A DNA stretch of 64,000 nt. Source: Effrenium voratum (taxonomy: Eukaryota; Sar; Dinophyceae; Suessiales; Symbiodiniaceae). The notes below the pieces were generated by a model, which worked only from the letters and a program-made list of their open reading frames with translations, searched no databases and was not told the DNA's origin. The translations under genes were made by a program, and so were the position numbers. Positions 13,693-25,148 of the stretch are shown here, in pieces; the first letter of the stretch is position 1; the number at the start of each line of letters is the position of its first letter. The DNA lies in the NCBI GenBank assembly GCA_963377175.1, contig CAUJNA010002713.1:658368-722367 (forward strand), given 5' to 3'.

Positions 13693-13730
13693 TCTGAAGC
13701 AAAAGAAAGTTTTCTGGAAGCCCGGGTTAC

Positions 13731-13842
13731 CCCGGGTAGGCAACGCCTGGCGCTCATCCCAGGCATAGATCAGCATGCGCCGGTATCGCTCCGCTGAGAT
13801 CTCCCGGGTCTGTCGCCGGGTGATGTGATACCTGGGACATGA
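13731..13842 (-). CDS. bL19m exon 8 (C-terminal extension)
   Basis: After a GGAAG acceptor in phase 0 it encodes RYHITRRQTREISAERYRRM and YAWDERQALP. It ends at CGGG|GTAACC, which leaves phase 1. The next recognised exon begins in phase 0, so an exon may be missing. Confidence 0.45.
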
Positions 13843-13886
13843 CTTCCATGTGCTTAAGCTGCCTGTAAGTATATGTATACAGATAT

Positions 13887-14010
13887 CTAGGTCCTCCAGT
13901 AGAGAGGTTAGAATAAGAGTACACTTTTTTTCCATAGTCTGTTTTAGTAGGGGAACTTGGAACCCTCCCCCAAGAAAGAATCGGTAAAAGGGCACTACTG
14001 GGGGACCTAG
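13887..14010. mobile_element. Family A inverted-repeat element
   Basis: Complete copy in the intron between bL19m exons 7 and 8, only 45 bases from exon 8. Both ends are CTAGGTCC...GGACCTAG. Confidence 0.85.
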
Positions 14011-14562
14011 TCAGGTCTCTGGCCATGTCTAGGTTGATCCTATGTTTGATCAGGTCTGCATTCATTCATGCCTGGAGACCCAACGCTTTGGATTTTTTTG
14101 GGGCAGTGTCGTCTCACGGACTGGGTGGCGGTCTTCGAAGCTGTTTGAACTCTCCAAATGAGCATCCAAATTGTGGTTCAAATGCAAATCACCGGAAAAC
14201 AATGTTCACAGTCATGGGCCCAGCCAGATGATGGGTTTGCCCAAACCTCTAGTGGCCGGCAAAGGACGCCTTTTCTTGGCTTGAAATTTGAGGAGAGACC
14301 CCAGCCCCAAAAAAGATGGACTTCTCCCACTGGAGGGCTGTGCTGTGCTGTGTCATGAAATCCAAGACTGGCTATGGATTTCACTACCCTACACAGGGGC
14401 CTCTTCCTCTGATATGCGTGTAGTGCTTGAATCTACAATCAACCCCAAGGGGTGGTGATTTGGGGGCAGTGGAAACATCACAACTTGTCCCAAGTTGGTG
14501 GTTTGGACCTTACGACACTCGACACTTTCTCCAAAACGAACTGGGCTTCGAAACAAGCCGAG

Positions 14563-14715
14563 TAATGTTAACCCCGGATTAAGCAGAAACCCTGGTTGAT
14601 TTTGATCGGGTCCAATTCCTTTTAGTGGTTGGATTCAGACCACTTTTGGAGGGGCTTTCGCCCCCCCCCCCTCTAACAATGGGACGGGTCTACTTAAATC
14701 CTGGGCCAAGATTAC
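14563..14715. mobile_element. Family D inverted-repeat element
   Basis: Family D ends are TAATGTTAACCCCGGATTAA and the near-complement; it is about 130-150 bp. This copy has a C-run in the centre and lies 136 bases beyond the proposed exon 7 donor. Confidence 0.75.
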
Positions 14716-14850
14716 CCCGTTTAAGCATGGAATTGTCGGAAGAGGGGCGACCAATCTGGGTGAATTATAACGACCTCACACGACCTCACCCCAAATTGGT
14801 GGTTTATGTGGGGAATGTCCTTTGCAACCACCTTCTTTCAGGTTGGTAAC

Positions 14851-15010
14851 ATATTTTTCCACAACAGTCGCGATTTCTCTTCCGCGGCACGGACCGGGGA
14901 AGATGTAGGGCGGCAGCTTTGCCTCCGCGCGCTGCATCTGGTACCGCCGCCGCACCGCGTTCTGGGCGAGCGGAGCTTGATTCGCGGTGAAACGGACGCA
15001 AGAAACTTGG
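14851..15010 (-). CDS. bL19m exon 7 (C-terminal extension)
   Basis: A CCAG acceptor in phase 2 matches exon 6. It encodes FTANQAPLAQNAVRRRYQMQ and AEAKLPPYIFPGPCRGREIA. The donor is uncertain: GTTACC at 14850 or GTGGAA at 14862. Confidence 0.48.
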
Positions 15011-16210
15011 CTGGAATTAGGACCCCAGCAAAACAATATTTGTTTTGCCTGGTTAGTGAAAACAAAGGGGACCCCAAAAAAGCAAAACAACAAAAAGGGG
15101 AGCTGATTCTGGGGAAGGAAACAGGTGAATAGCCAGTGAACGTTTCCTTTTTGTTTGTAAATTGGGGGGCCCTTTTGGTTAGTGAAAGGAAACCAATCGT
15201 TTTTTGCTTTTGGGAATCCCCAAACAAATTGAGTCATGACCATATGAAAACAGCTCAATCATGGATTTGATTGTGGCTCAGGTGAGACGAATCACTACAT
15301 AAGCATTTGGCAAAGTCAAAAGCCCCCAAAAATACGAGTGTCTTGTTTTAGGGACCCCCCCCAAAGGTGTTTCCTTCTGGTTTCCCATAAACAAGGGGTA
15401 CCCCCAGAAACACACCCCCACATTGTAAACTCCAGGAACTCAGGAAGCGAGAAAAAGCAAACTTGGCAAACCGCATCTCCGAGTCCGGCTCCCTTCCAGA
15501 ATAGAAGTCCCAACTATGCAAGAACAGGTTCCAAAAGGAAGTGTGTGAGGTTGCTGTGGGTTTTCCTTTCACACTACGTCCCAAAACGTGTACTCAAACA
15601 GGCCCAAACATGCTGAATTTGGGAAGACCAAACAGGAAGCCAAACGGCGAGCCCTTCAGCGCACGCATCCAAGTGTTCCATTCGCTTGCGGCGCCAAGCA
15701 ATTAAAACTACCACCTGCTCCAAATACCCTCGTTTTTAAGGGTATCATGTCGAGCCTCTACTAATAAAGGAGGTATTTGCATGGAAAACCAGGTTTTCCC
15801 AAAAATACCCTGAAAAAACGAGTATTTTGAGTACGGGTACAAGTCCTGTCCCTTGAGACCACTAGAAACTTGCAAAACTTGAGGTCTCTCTGGGGCGCTT
15901 CGGTCCCAAATGTGTGTTTGCCTTTTGGCTTTCTTCATTCCAACCTGAAAAGGGTGCCCAACATCTCAGTTTGCCTTGTGCTGTCCCTTTAAGCCACAAA
16001 GAAACCAGCCAAACACATACGGAACCAACAGCTAGAGAACTAAACGAGTCACACCTATCTGAGTGCAACATGGAGGGTTGTCCAATCACACTCCCTATAT
16101 CCCCAATGACACATCGCTGGTAATTCTTTGATTCCCCTGCACATGCCGAACGTCCCTAAGACCGTTTGGTTTCTGAGGACGCAAACCGCTTCGCTTCCAA
16201 ACCGCTTCAC

Positions 16211-16344
16211 ATCCATGGCGCCAGCTCCCTGCGGATCTTGGGCTCCAGGGACATGACGCCCGGGCGCTGCGGCGTGTGCCACTTCCAGCGGAGCCGCTTG
16301 CCCCAGGAGTACCTACGAGAGCCACGAGAGCCGCGGAGGCGGAT
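16211..16344 (-). CDS. bL19m exon 6 (C-terminal extension)
   Basis: Encodes a basic, Arg/Trp-rich stretch (IRLRGSRGSRRYSWGKRLRW, then HTPQRPGVMSLEPKIRREL). ACAAG acceptor in phase 0 and AT|GTGAAG donor in phase 2. The basic composition suits rRNA contact. Confidence 0.5.
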
Positions 16345-16798
16345 CTTGTGTTTTGGGGGGTGGGGTGGGTGGGGGAGGGTGGGTTGGGTGGGGCTTACAA
16401 TTTTGTGGCTTTCAAAAGGGAACCGAAAGGAAAACAACCAGTTGGGGGGGGCCCACAAAAAAGACATTCCCATATGCATCCCCAACCGAAAACGCGCAGA
16501 TCAAAAACTCATGGAGAGAGAGGTTGAGTTCAAAAGGCTTGTCCCCTCAACTCCAGAAAGCGGTTTAGATGAACTGCCAAATTTCATGGGTCAGGTCAGT
16601 TCGTTCGGGATTTGGGTGTTTTAAGGTCCTAAAAAAGAATAAGGGTTGTTTACTCAAACTTAAGGGTTTGCCAAAACCAAAAAAAGAAAAGCCAAGATTT
16701 TGCAGCAAATCTCAAAGTGTACTATTGATGCCAGTTTCCTCGAAACAAGAATCCATTTGCTTGCTTCCCAGGGGACCGCGCCGCTTCTGCGCGCTAAG

Positions 16799-17477
16799 CC
16801 TTAGGGGTAAGACAGCTTGACGCGCCTGCTGAAAGGGGTTTGGGGTCATCTAAACAGAAATGAGTCTTGGCCGCGAAGAGGAAAGGGCTTGAACTGTTTT
16901 TCGGGAATAACTTCACTATGAAACCGCCTCTTCTGTACGAGCAAAATGCGTTGTGTTGGAGCCCAAATTCTGCTAGTATTTTGGCAGATTGGGCTTGCGT
17001 TTGCGGCAATTGCGAGTTTTCACAAAGAAAGCAGTGATCTGCAACAAATCCTGCATGGGCACATTTTTTGGGTTCTGGCCACACACTACATAATACGGAG
17101 CAGAACGTGTTTTTCTTGGTAGGCGTTTCTCAGAGGCCCCAGGTTCCTCGTGAACAAACTCCGAACAAACTCCGAGCGAACTCCGAACTCCGAACGAACT
17201 CCGAATGAACTCCGAACAAACTCCGAGCAAACTCCGGACAAACTCCGAACGAACTCCGAACGAACTCCGGGCGAGCTCGGAACAAACTCCGAACAAGCGA
17301 ACAAGCTCCGAGCGAACTTTGGCATTGTTCCCGAGCCAACTCCGAACACACTTTGGCCATAAGCATGTTTTTGAGCCCAAGCATTTTGGTGGCCAAGCTG
17401 TTTTTTTTGCTTTTCGGGCTTACCAAAAGAGGCCAAGTGATTACAGGCGCCAGTTTCAACAAGTGGCCTGGGAAGGC
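16799..17477. repeat. Large inverted repeat, left arm
   Basis: Pairs with 18219-18970 over its whole length. It contains an 11-bp tandem array at 17150-17320. The spacer between the arms is about 740 bases. It lies inside a host intron. Confidence 0.88.
17150..17320. repeat. 11-bp tandem array (left)
   Basis: Units of ACTCCGAACGA with small variants. Because 11 is not a multiple of 3, all frames stay open and give the same 11-residue periodic protein. Confidence 0.9.
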
Positions 17478-17644
17478 GTTCAGGGCCGGATTTGTAGGAC
17501 TTCAGAGCTGCGGAGGGCTAAAATCGCTACCGGGGTGATCACGCAGCTTGGTTGACGCTGAGGCTCGCTGTTGAAGCTGAAACAAAGCTTAATCTTTTGA
17601 TCAAGGCTTAATCCGGGAAAAAAGTATTATTCCAAAAAAAAGAG

Positions 17645-17674
17645 CTTAAGTTCAACACCGGTGTTGAACTTAAG
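17645..17674. repeat. 30-bp perfect palindrome
   Basis: CTTAAGTTCAACACC followed by its exact reverse complement, located in the spacer of the large inverted repeat. Confidence 0.9.
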
Positions 17675-18218
17675 GGTTTGCCCGATTTGCGTAATGGCTT
17701 GCCCGATTTTGGTCGTATGAAATAGCTGCTTTCTTGCATGAAAAGCCTGGATTAAGAATGTTTCAATGTTTTTTTGCCCTGGTAACACCAAATTTGCACG
17801 AAAAACGCATCAACAAGCTGTAATTCCAGTGTTTTTGTACGACCAAAACCCAAAAAGTTCAACACCGAAAACAAAAATAAGCTCCAAAAAAAACTTAAGG
17901 CCAAAGTTCGTTCGGAGTTCGTTCGGAGTTCGTTCGGAGTTCGTCCGGGGCAAGAATTAAGCCCCGAAAAAAATAATAAGCAAAAATCACAGCCTGAAAA
18001 AAAACAACGAGCAATAAAACAAAACAAAGCCGAAAAACTGAAACTTAAGGCCGAAACACAAAAATCAGCTCCCCCAAAGAAAAATATGGCCAAAGTTTGT
18101 TTGGCGCTTGTCCGGGAAGTAAATCCAGCCCGAAACATACATAACAGGAAACTCAAGTGACCGAAAGAACTAATTTCAACAAGTGGCCTGAGAACATGTT
18201 TGTTTGCCTCCAAAAACA

Positions 18219-18970
18219 CCTTCCCAGGCCACTTGTTGAAACTGGCCCCTGTAATCATTTGGCCTCTTTTGGTAAGCCCGAAAAGCAAAAAAAACAGCTT
18301 GGCCACCAAAATGCTTGGGCTCAAAAACATGCTTATGGCCAAAGTGTGTTCGGAGTTGGCTCGGGAACAATGCCAAAGTTCGCTCGGAGCTTGTTCGCTT
18401 GTTCGGAGTTTGTTCCGAGTTCGCCCGGAGTTCGCTCGGAGTTTGTTCGGAATTTATCCGGAGTTTGTCCGGAGTTCGTTCGGAGTTCGTTCGGAATTCG
18501 TTCGGAGCTCGCCCGGAGTTCGTTCGGAGTTCGTTCGGAGTTCGTTCGGAGTTTGTTCGGAGTTTGTTCGGAGTTCGTTCGGAGTTTGTTCGTTCGGAGC
18601 TTGTTCGGAGTTGGTTCACGGGGAACCTGGGGCCTCTGAGAAACGCCTACCAAGAAAAACACGTTCTGCTCCGTATTATGTAGTGTGTGGCCAGATCCCT
18701 AAAAAATGTGCCCATGCAGGATTTGTTGCAGATCACTGCTTTCTTTGTGAAAACTCGCAATTGCCGCAAACGCAAGCCCAATCCGCCAAAATACGAGCAG
18801 AATTTGGGCTCCAACACAACGCATTTTGCTCGTACAGAAGAGGCGGTTTCATAGTTAAGTTTTTCCCGGAAAGCAGTTCAAGCCCTTTCCTCTTGGCGGC
18901 CAAGACTCATTTCTGCTTAGATGACCCCAAACCCCTTTCAGCATGCGCATCAAGCTGCCTTACCCTTAAG
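18219..18970. repeat. Large inverted repeat, right arm
   Basis: Reverse-complement partner of 16799-17477 at roughly 95 percent identity by eye. It is longer because its 11-bp array (18345-18615) has more units. Confidence 0.88.
18345..18615. repeat. 11-bp tandem array (right)
   Basis: Units of TTCGTTCGGAG, the complement of the left array; about 24 copies. A short extra tract of four copies lies at 17905-17945 in the spacer. Confidence 0.9.
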
Positions 18971-19727
18971 TTTTTTTTGGTGTTGAACCGAATTCCCCAC
19001 GCAAATTGGCAAGATGAACTGCTTTCTAGATCAACAAGTTGGAAGCAGGACATCTGTATCCGTTTGCAAGAATTATCGATCCAAGCAAAACTTCATCAGA
19101 GTGAGCTCGTTTTATATACCCCCCCTCCCCGAGTGCTTTGCAAAATAAGCGAACAAATCTCATGACCGCGCAAACCTACCCAAGAAGTTGCTCCTAGCTT
19201 CAGAGGGGGAGGGAATGCCAGGCCAACCCTACCACATAAGCACAGAGCCTTCAAGGCAAACTCTCCCACAGCTGAAAGCTACGTGCCCTCTGCCCAGATA
19301 GGTTCAGGGCTGGTTTGGTTCAGCGAGGATTTCAGAGATTTTGTTCCGGAGGGGTTCCGGGGCTGTTGGGACCCTCCACCCGGGCTTCTCAGGTACCCCT
19401 TAGGTGAATCGCTGTAAGAGAGCCAAAAGCGAAGCACTGAGCAGGCTGTCCTCGGTTCAGGAGCTGCAACTATGGCTGTGTTCCAACCCGAGCGGTATGC
19501 TAGCAACAAAAAGGACGGTTTTTGCAGCCCACTAAAAATGAACGGAACAAAAAAAAACAAAAGAACACGTAAACACTTGCCAAGAACAAGTGTTCCGCTT
19601 GGTTTCCCTTTCGAAGCACACAAAAAAGGGTGTCCCCCCGGAGTGGAGGTGTTCCTCTTGGTTTCTCTTTAGAACCTCCAAAAAAGGAAACCTCAAAAAG
19701 GAGATGCCTATATGACTGGTTTGGCAC

Positions 19728-19877
19728 CCGAGCCATAGTTCGGACCGATTGGGCCGGCAGTTGTTTGCTTCCGGAGCACTTGCCGCGGACGAAGTTGTGC
19801 CAGCAGTAGCGATACCCACGCGTCCAGGGGCGCTTGTCCACGTTGGGCGTCCTAAGTCGCGCATCGCAGACATGGCC
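19728..19877 (-). CDS. bL19m exon 5
   Basis: After a CTCAAG acceptor it encodes GHVCDARLRTPNVDKRPWTR and further residues up to about KGSKQ or ARV, depending on the donor. The start matches the basic R-x-A-x-L-x-x-LR end of the bL19 core; the KRPW stretch begins the extension. Two phase-0 donors are possible (19728 or about 19740). Confidence 0.55.
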
Positions 19878-20243
19878 CTTGAGGTATTCAGGTATGCGCC
19901 AAAACAGGGGAACCCGCAACTTTCTCAGCGCAAAACAAATATATATATATATATATGTCTTCCCATCAAGTAACTAAAATCCAGGAACTCAGAGCATTTG
20001 GTGTCCATTTGAATCAAACAAAAAGCGTCAAAAACACACGCGCCCATACACCAAGGAGGGTTTGGGTGGATTGAGGTTTCCAAGTTCCCTGAGGGGGAGG
20101 GTGTTACCATTCCAAAAGAAACACTCCCTTGACGAGGAGGAACCTGGTCAAGCTAAAAAGAAGTCCGTGGCTTAGCCCTCTGAGGGCCTGATCGACCGGA
20201 TCACTCCTTGGTGTGCCACAAGGGCCGAGATATCGGGCCTAGG

Positions 20244-20348
20244 CTTACGCCTTAAATCTCCAAGGATTGGGGAAGTTCATCTTTTACAGACATATAGCCC
20301 ATGTTACCCCCAAAGTTGAAAAGCTGCTTTTTTTTTTAAAGAGGTAAG
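20244..20348. mobile_element. Family C inverted-repeat element
   Basis: About 105 bp. The ends are CTTACNCCTTAAA and TTTAAAGAGGTAAG. The centre reads CATCTTTTACAGACATATAG and CCCATGTTACCCC. The ends resemble splice donor sequences on either strand. Confidence 0.75.
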
Positions 20349-21861
20349 TAGGTGAAGGGACTTGAAAGCCGAACAAAACCTGATCTCTCTGGCAATCTTG
20401 CGATCGGTGCGATCGGTGCGATAGGTAGGGCCAGGTAGGGAATGACAACGAGTGAGGGTGCTGGGAAGGAACCGTTTGGGGATTCCCTTAAAGGAAACAA
20501 CCAACTGAATTGGTCTTCTTGGGGTCATTCCATTCCCGGCCATGTCCAAAAGTGAGACTCAGATCCCAGGCAGGCTTAGATAGGTCACCCTTGGCTATTT
20601 TATTTTTGGTTTTAAAAAGGTTTTTGGTTGCCAATCAAAAGGATCCACTGGGCTAAAGATCCAACCAAACTAACAAACGACTGATCTGCTCGCAATAAAC
20701 TCGGCGGACCTTCTGATGATAAGAAAGAGGCAAGGGCCATCACGTAACCCGATGTGCGTCCAAAACCGGCTGGCAAACTCAAGAAACCGCAACGGCTTGA
20801 CGCAGCCAAACGACCACAAGAGTCATGATCAAAACTCGGTTTAAAAAAGAGAAGAAACAACTACTCAACAACCATGGTAAACAAAAACAACCATCATCAA
20901 GGCAAATATCCGCACCCATTTATTCTTTACCCACAAATGGACGGAAGGAACCTCCACAGCCCGCGAACTTGTGACTGGAGCGGGCCCTCCTTGTGGACCC
21001 CTTTGTTCCAGGTTTCTAGGGCTTGATTCCTTGTCCATTCTTTTCAACCATCGTGCTTTTCAAAAACCGGAGCCGTTTTCCCTGGGATTCTGGAGGTTTT
21101 CTAGAAAGATGCGGATCCCTAGAAAGAATGGTTGGAAGGTACCCCTAGAATCTTAACTGGAGGTGTCACACAGTTGCTGGGAAGCGTCAAGCAATTCAAG
21201 CGATCGCCACACCAAACGCCAACTTGTGCTGAGGTTTGTGGGGGATTAATCACGCTTGCCGCCGTGGCTTAAGGTGGTACTTTCTCAGGGCCCAAGAAAA
21301 ATCATAGACTTGTGGTCCAATCGATTTTATCTAGATTTTAAGTTTGAGCAACACATGTTGGTCTTAAAAAGAAAAAACATGTGTCATTGTCAATGATGTC
21401 TTTCTTTTTCCGCAAGCTGCATTGACCAGACGTAGGACTGTGAACCTTATCAGTTTGCGGGTTGAAAGGCAAAACGGCCACAAAGTCGAAAAAGGAAAGC
21501 CATGCTCCCAAAAAGCATCAAGTCCGTCGGGGACCTAAACCAGTGGAACCCATCGATGTTTAACCAGCTCTAAAACTTGCTGGCGCGATAGGGAATCAGC
21601 GTTCCGGGCGTTGGGAAGGGGATTCCCTTACAGTGGCTAGTTTATTCTTGGGGTCATTCCATGTTTTATTCCCTGCCTATCGAACGCCGGCAAGAAAACG
21701 GACACCGATTGGGAAGTGATACTTGGGTGTTCGGCCAAGTTAGTAAGTTGTTGGCAACCTAGGTCATAACCTAGGTCATAACCCACGGATAGCTCCCCAT
21801 AAGTGGGGTTCACCTTCTTATTACTTGGTTGACGTTGAAAAGGGAGCAAACAATTAAATTT

Positions 21862-22025
21862 TAGCAGTTAAGTGGTTGGCTTCCAACCACTAAACTAAAC
21901 CACAATAAGCAAAACCGCAAAAACATATTTCCCAACAACAACCAGGACTGGGGGCTGCAAACCCCCCAATCCGCTTGGGAAGAGAAATCCTCTAAGGTCC
22001 GGGCGGAGGGTTCAGCGGCTGGATC
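21862..22025. repeat. Dispersed repeat H, copy 2
   Basis: Ends two bases from the proposed bL19m exon 4 donor, so the intron begins almost directly with the repeat. Confidence 0.8.
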
Positions 22026-22027
22026 AC

Positions 22028-22096
22028 CCGGACCCCCAACAAGCGCGGGGAGTACTTGGGCACCAGTTGCTCCACACCCACTCCGTCGTAGGTGTT
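22028..22096 (-). CDS. bL19m exon 4: GVGVE...SP motif
   Basis: 23 codons encoding [20 protein letters not shown] then GVR, the most recognisable bL19 signature (GxGVE then SP). The AAG acceptor is the least certain border; a nearby CAG is possible. The donor CGG|GTGATC abuts a dispersed repeat copy (21862-22025). Confidence 0.7.
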
Positions 22097-22115
22097 CTTC
22101 CTGTGGGCTTCGTGT

Positions 22116-22218
22116 CTTCCATTTGGCTAAGAAACCTGGAAAAAAAAAAAGTAGTGACAAAATTCCTTTTCAAACCAACAAGGGATGATAAATAAAACAC
22201 ATCTTAAGCAAATGGGAG
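22116..22218. mobile_element. Family E inverted-repeat element
   Basis: Complete copy, 20 bases upstream of the exon 4 acceptor on the minus strand. Confidence 0.75.
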
Positions 22219-22580
22219 GTGTTGTTGCTTTTTTCGGGCGAATGCCAACTCTTAAGTAGACCAAGGAAATCCGTTGGACGTTTTGGGACACAGACTCTTT
22301 TAGCGGAGCAAAGAGGGAAACAGCAAAATGAAAAGACTGGCTTTGGGCAACTGACGGTTTCCCCTAAGTTTATCAATTTGCTGGAGGTTCCAAAAAGGGA
22401 ATGGAGAAAACCCCGGACTGAGCCAACCGAAAGGGGGGGAAACGGTGATCCAACAAGCCCCAGGGACCGTAAAGAAAACCAACCAACCACCCAGCCGGCC
22501 AGCCAAACAGCAGACAAGCAAACAAAAAGAAGCGAACCAGGACAGAACCAAAAAGGAGCGCCAAGCCGAAGAACCAAAGA

Positions 22581-22684
22581 CTTACCCCTTAAAACTCCAA
22601 GGATTGGGGAAGTTCTCATCTTTTACAGACATATAGCCCATGTTACCCCGAAAAAGTTGAAAAGTTGTGTTTTTAAGAGGTAAG
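22581..22684. mobile_element. Family C inverted-repeat element
   Basis: Best-kept copy: CTTACCCCTTAAAACTCC at one end and TTTTTAAGAGGTAAG at the other. Confidence 0.82.
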
Positions 22685-22808
22685 TCTAAGAACCTCTAGT
22701 TCAACCAACCCCGGGACTTCCATTCTTTCTGCCGGAGCATGTTCCTCAGGTTAAGAAGGAGCTTGGACCAACCAGCCCAACCAGCCCAACGTGGCCAAGC
22801 AGCAGCAC

Positions 22809-22861
22809 AAAGCCGGAGTTCAGGAACTTGTTGCGCACCTCGAACAACCGATAGGCAGGGA
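22809..22861 (-). CDS. bL19m exon 3
   Basis: Follows a TTTCTCAG acceptor. Its first two bases complete an Ile codon with exon 2, giving PGG-I-PAYRLFEVRNKF, which matches the GGGI..TF.VRK stretch of bL19. It ends at TTT|GTGCTG in phase 0. Confidence 0.65.
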
Positions 22862-22880
22862 CTGAGAAACGGAATAACTC

Positions 22881-22950
22881 CTAGGTCCTCCAGTAGACAG
22901 GTTAGAATAAGGGTACTTGTGTTTTCCTTGTTTTTTTCCGGTAGTCTCAG
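22881..22950. mobile_element. Family A element, left half only
   Basis: The left end and GGTTAGAATAAGGGTAC are present. The right end is missing here, and a right-end remnant appears at about 23428-23476. It starts 20 bases upstream of the exon 3 acceptor (exon on the minus strand). Confidence 0.6.
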
Positions 22951-23239
22951 GATTCCACTGGTATCACAGATTCTGTGGCCCATGTCCCACGTCCCCTCTG
23001 GTTGCCCACCAAACACGGCAGGAGTCGCCTGCACACAGGCTTACACATCTTGCCATCCCAGGAAACTCAGAAGCATGGGTCCCAAAGCATAGGTATCACA
23101 GTTCATTCGGGCTGATGTAAAAACCGCGAAAGGAACTGCAAAACAAGTTAAGGGAGAGCCCCCTACATAACGAAAAGGCGCGGCCTATTTGCACTCGTTA
23201 TTCTAAAGAGAAAATGCCCTCCCCTGAAAGGTTCTGAGA

Positions 23240-23356
23240 CTTCTATTTGCTTAAGCCTCCTGGAAAAAACAAACACATATGTCCAGTAGTGAAATCGATT
23301 CCCCTTTAAAACCAACAAGGGGAAATACACAAAATATCCATTTCAGCAAGTGGAAG
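23240..23356. mobile_element. Family E inverted-repeat element
   Basis: Complete copy in the intron between exons 2 and 3. Confidence 0.72.
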
Positions 23357-23688
23357 GAGAACCCTACTGAGCTGGGTCTGGTCGAGGTCATTCGAATGCC
23401 AGCAGCTCACTGGCCACAAGTCACCACCGGGACCCCTCCCCCAAAAAGGTTAAAAGGGCACTACTTGAGGGATCTAGGATACGTAGCCAAAGTCTGCTGT
23501 GTCTTGGTACAGGGCCCCCCCTCCAAAAAAAAGGTGCAACAACTAGCCCTTCAAATCCACCCCACCCAAAACACAAAAACAAACACCCCAACTTCACCTG
23601 CAGAAAAAAAGAAAAGACAAGCAAACCAAAAACACAGAGCTCCGAAAAAAACGCGTGCCGTCCAACTCCCCCGGATCCCCCCGGCTAC

Positions 23689-23779
23689 TCCCCCCCGGCT
23701 CCGCCTCCACGCAGAAGCCCTGGAAGACCGCGAAGGTCTGCTGGCTGCGGCTCAGCTCGTACTTCACCTCCACCAGGTC
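23689..23779 (-). CDS. bL19m exon 2: first part of the ribosomal core
   Basis: Encodes DLVEVKYELSRSQQTFAVFQ then GFCVEAEPGG. It follows a CAG acceptor and ends at an A|GTAGCC donor in phase 1. The VEV...VF-x-G pattern is the first beta-barrel portion of bL19. Confidence 0.68.
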
Positions 23780-23800
23780 CTGAGGCGGAGCGACCGGAAG

Positions 23801-23930
23801 ACAGGGATCCGGATGCATGAAAAACACCGGAACATTGCAACTTGTAAATGGTGGCAACTCCATTTATGTTGGTGTTGAAAAACAACATGTTTCAAATGGT
23901 TGCAAAATGAACTTCTTTTAAGGAGCCCTG
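23801..23930. repeat. Dispersed repeat G, copy 1
   Basis: From ACAGGGATCCGGATGCAT to TTTTAAGGAGCCCTG; copy 2 is at 55718-55846. It ends 22 bases upstream of the exon 2 acceptor, within the intron that holds the virus. Confidence 0.75.
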
Positions 23931-23972
23931 ACCAGAGCAGAGACATGTCTGGGCTGCGCGTTGTCTGACCCC

Positions 23973-24001
23973 CCGCTCAAAGTGACGAACACTTTGAGCG
24001 G
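23973..24001. repeat. Inverted repeat CCGCTCAAAGTG
   Basis: Twelve-base arms with a five-base loop, just outside a family B element (24017). Confidence 0.6.
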
Positions 24002-24016
24002 GTGAACTACGGAAAC

Positions 24017-24141
24017 TACTGTGGATGGACGAAATCCTGCACCACGTTGAAACCATAGGAAGCCGTCGTTGGTTGGTATTTTACCAGGGAGTCATGATTT
24101 CCGGGTTTCCCAGGTGGTGCAGGATTTCGTCCATCCACGGT
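24017..24141. mobile_element. Family B inverted-repeat element
   Basis: Complete copy in intron 1 of the host gene. Confidence 0.85.
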
Positions 24142-25054
24142 GCCACTTAACACTAAAAGGATCTAAAAAGCTAAGGGACCGGATGGATGGGAGCCACCCA
24201 GATACTTTGGGGTCCGAATCAAATCCCACGAACTTTGTAGGGGCGGCAAATCCCAAAAACTTGACCAATAGAAATGCAACCAAAAAAAAAAACGAGAGTG
24301 AAGAAACATATTCTTGGCGGCCCGTTGTCTGATCCCGCTCAAATATTCTGGCTTTAATTCGAGTGAAGGAAAAGAAAGCAGGGCGTGTCAAAATATCAAA
24401 CCGAGAAAATGGAACTGTCCAACCCTTGGCATGGGACGTCTTCCATTGCTCTTTCCCCACCCACCCGCCTCCCACATTTGTTTTCTCGGGGAGGCAGTTC
24501 AAGGAAATTTGAAAAAATAGCTTTGGAGCCTGGTGGTTTGGATTCCCCTCAGCAGAATCGGCGCCTGGTTTCTTGAGCTTCAAGCAGCTTCCCCTAATTT
24601 GGGGGGGTGGGTTGGAGCCCAAAAATGAACAACACTGAGTTAAGGCTGAAATCTCAGCCGAAAAAAAAACAACATCCCGCGACCAAGTGTTTCGCTTCTC
24701 AAGTGGGGGCCTTAAAAACGGGGAAAGTCCTCTTCTTTACCTTCCCTCGTTGTTTGGTTTGGAGCTCGGTGGTTTCACAGCGTGGGCAACCGGACACCCC
24801 CTTTACCCACCCAAAAGCCAGGGGTTCAAATGCAAGTCCAGACCAATCCAGACCGCCAAGGCGTACCTGAAACCCTGTTCTACGCCCAAAGAACGTATTT
24901 TCGGATGTTGCATCCCCTAATGCCTAGTGGGAAAGCCAACATAATTTAGGAGGGGTGATTTGTGTCGCTACCTTCAGTGGCGACAAAAAGCCTTCTCACG
25001 CTTTGAGGGTTGACTATACTTGTACGTCGGCTGCAAATCACACCCCTCATTTGC

Positions 25055-25148
25055 CTAGGTCCTCCAGTAGAGAGATTAGAAGAAGGGTAGTAGGGGAACC
25101 CTCACAACCAAAAAAGGGTGAGAAAGGGCACCTAGCTGAGGGACCTAG
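25055..25148. mobile_element. Family A inverted-repeat element
   Basis: Short complete copy (94 bp) in intron 1 of the host gene, with a shortened centre. Confidence 0.8.

Noticed and set aside
17086..19165. Open frames of 110-321 residues with FGVRSEFVRS repeats
   Set aside because: They follow from the 11-bp arrays, which stay open in every frame; the same frames appear inverted in the other arm.
19728..19877. CCCH zinc finger in bL19m exon 5
   Set aside because: Only C-x8-C is visible; the remaining Cys and His are not in the exon, and the bL19 context explains the position better.
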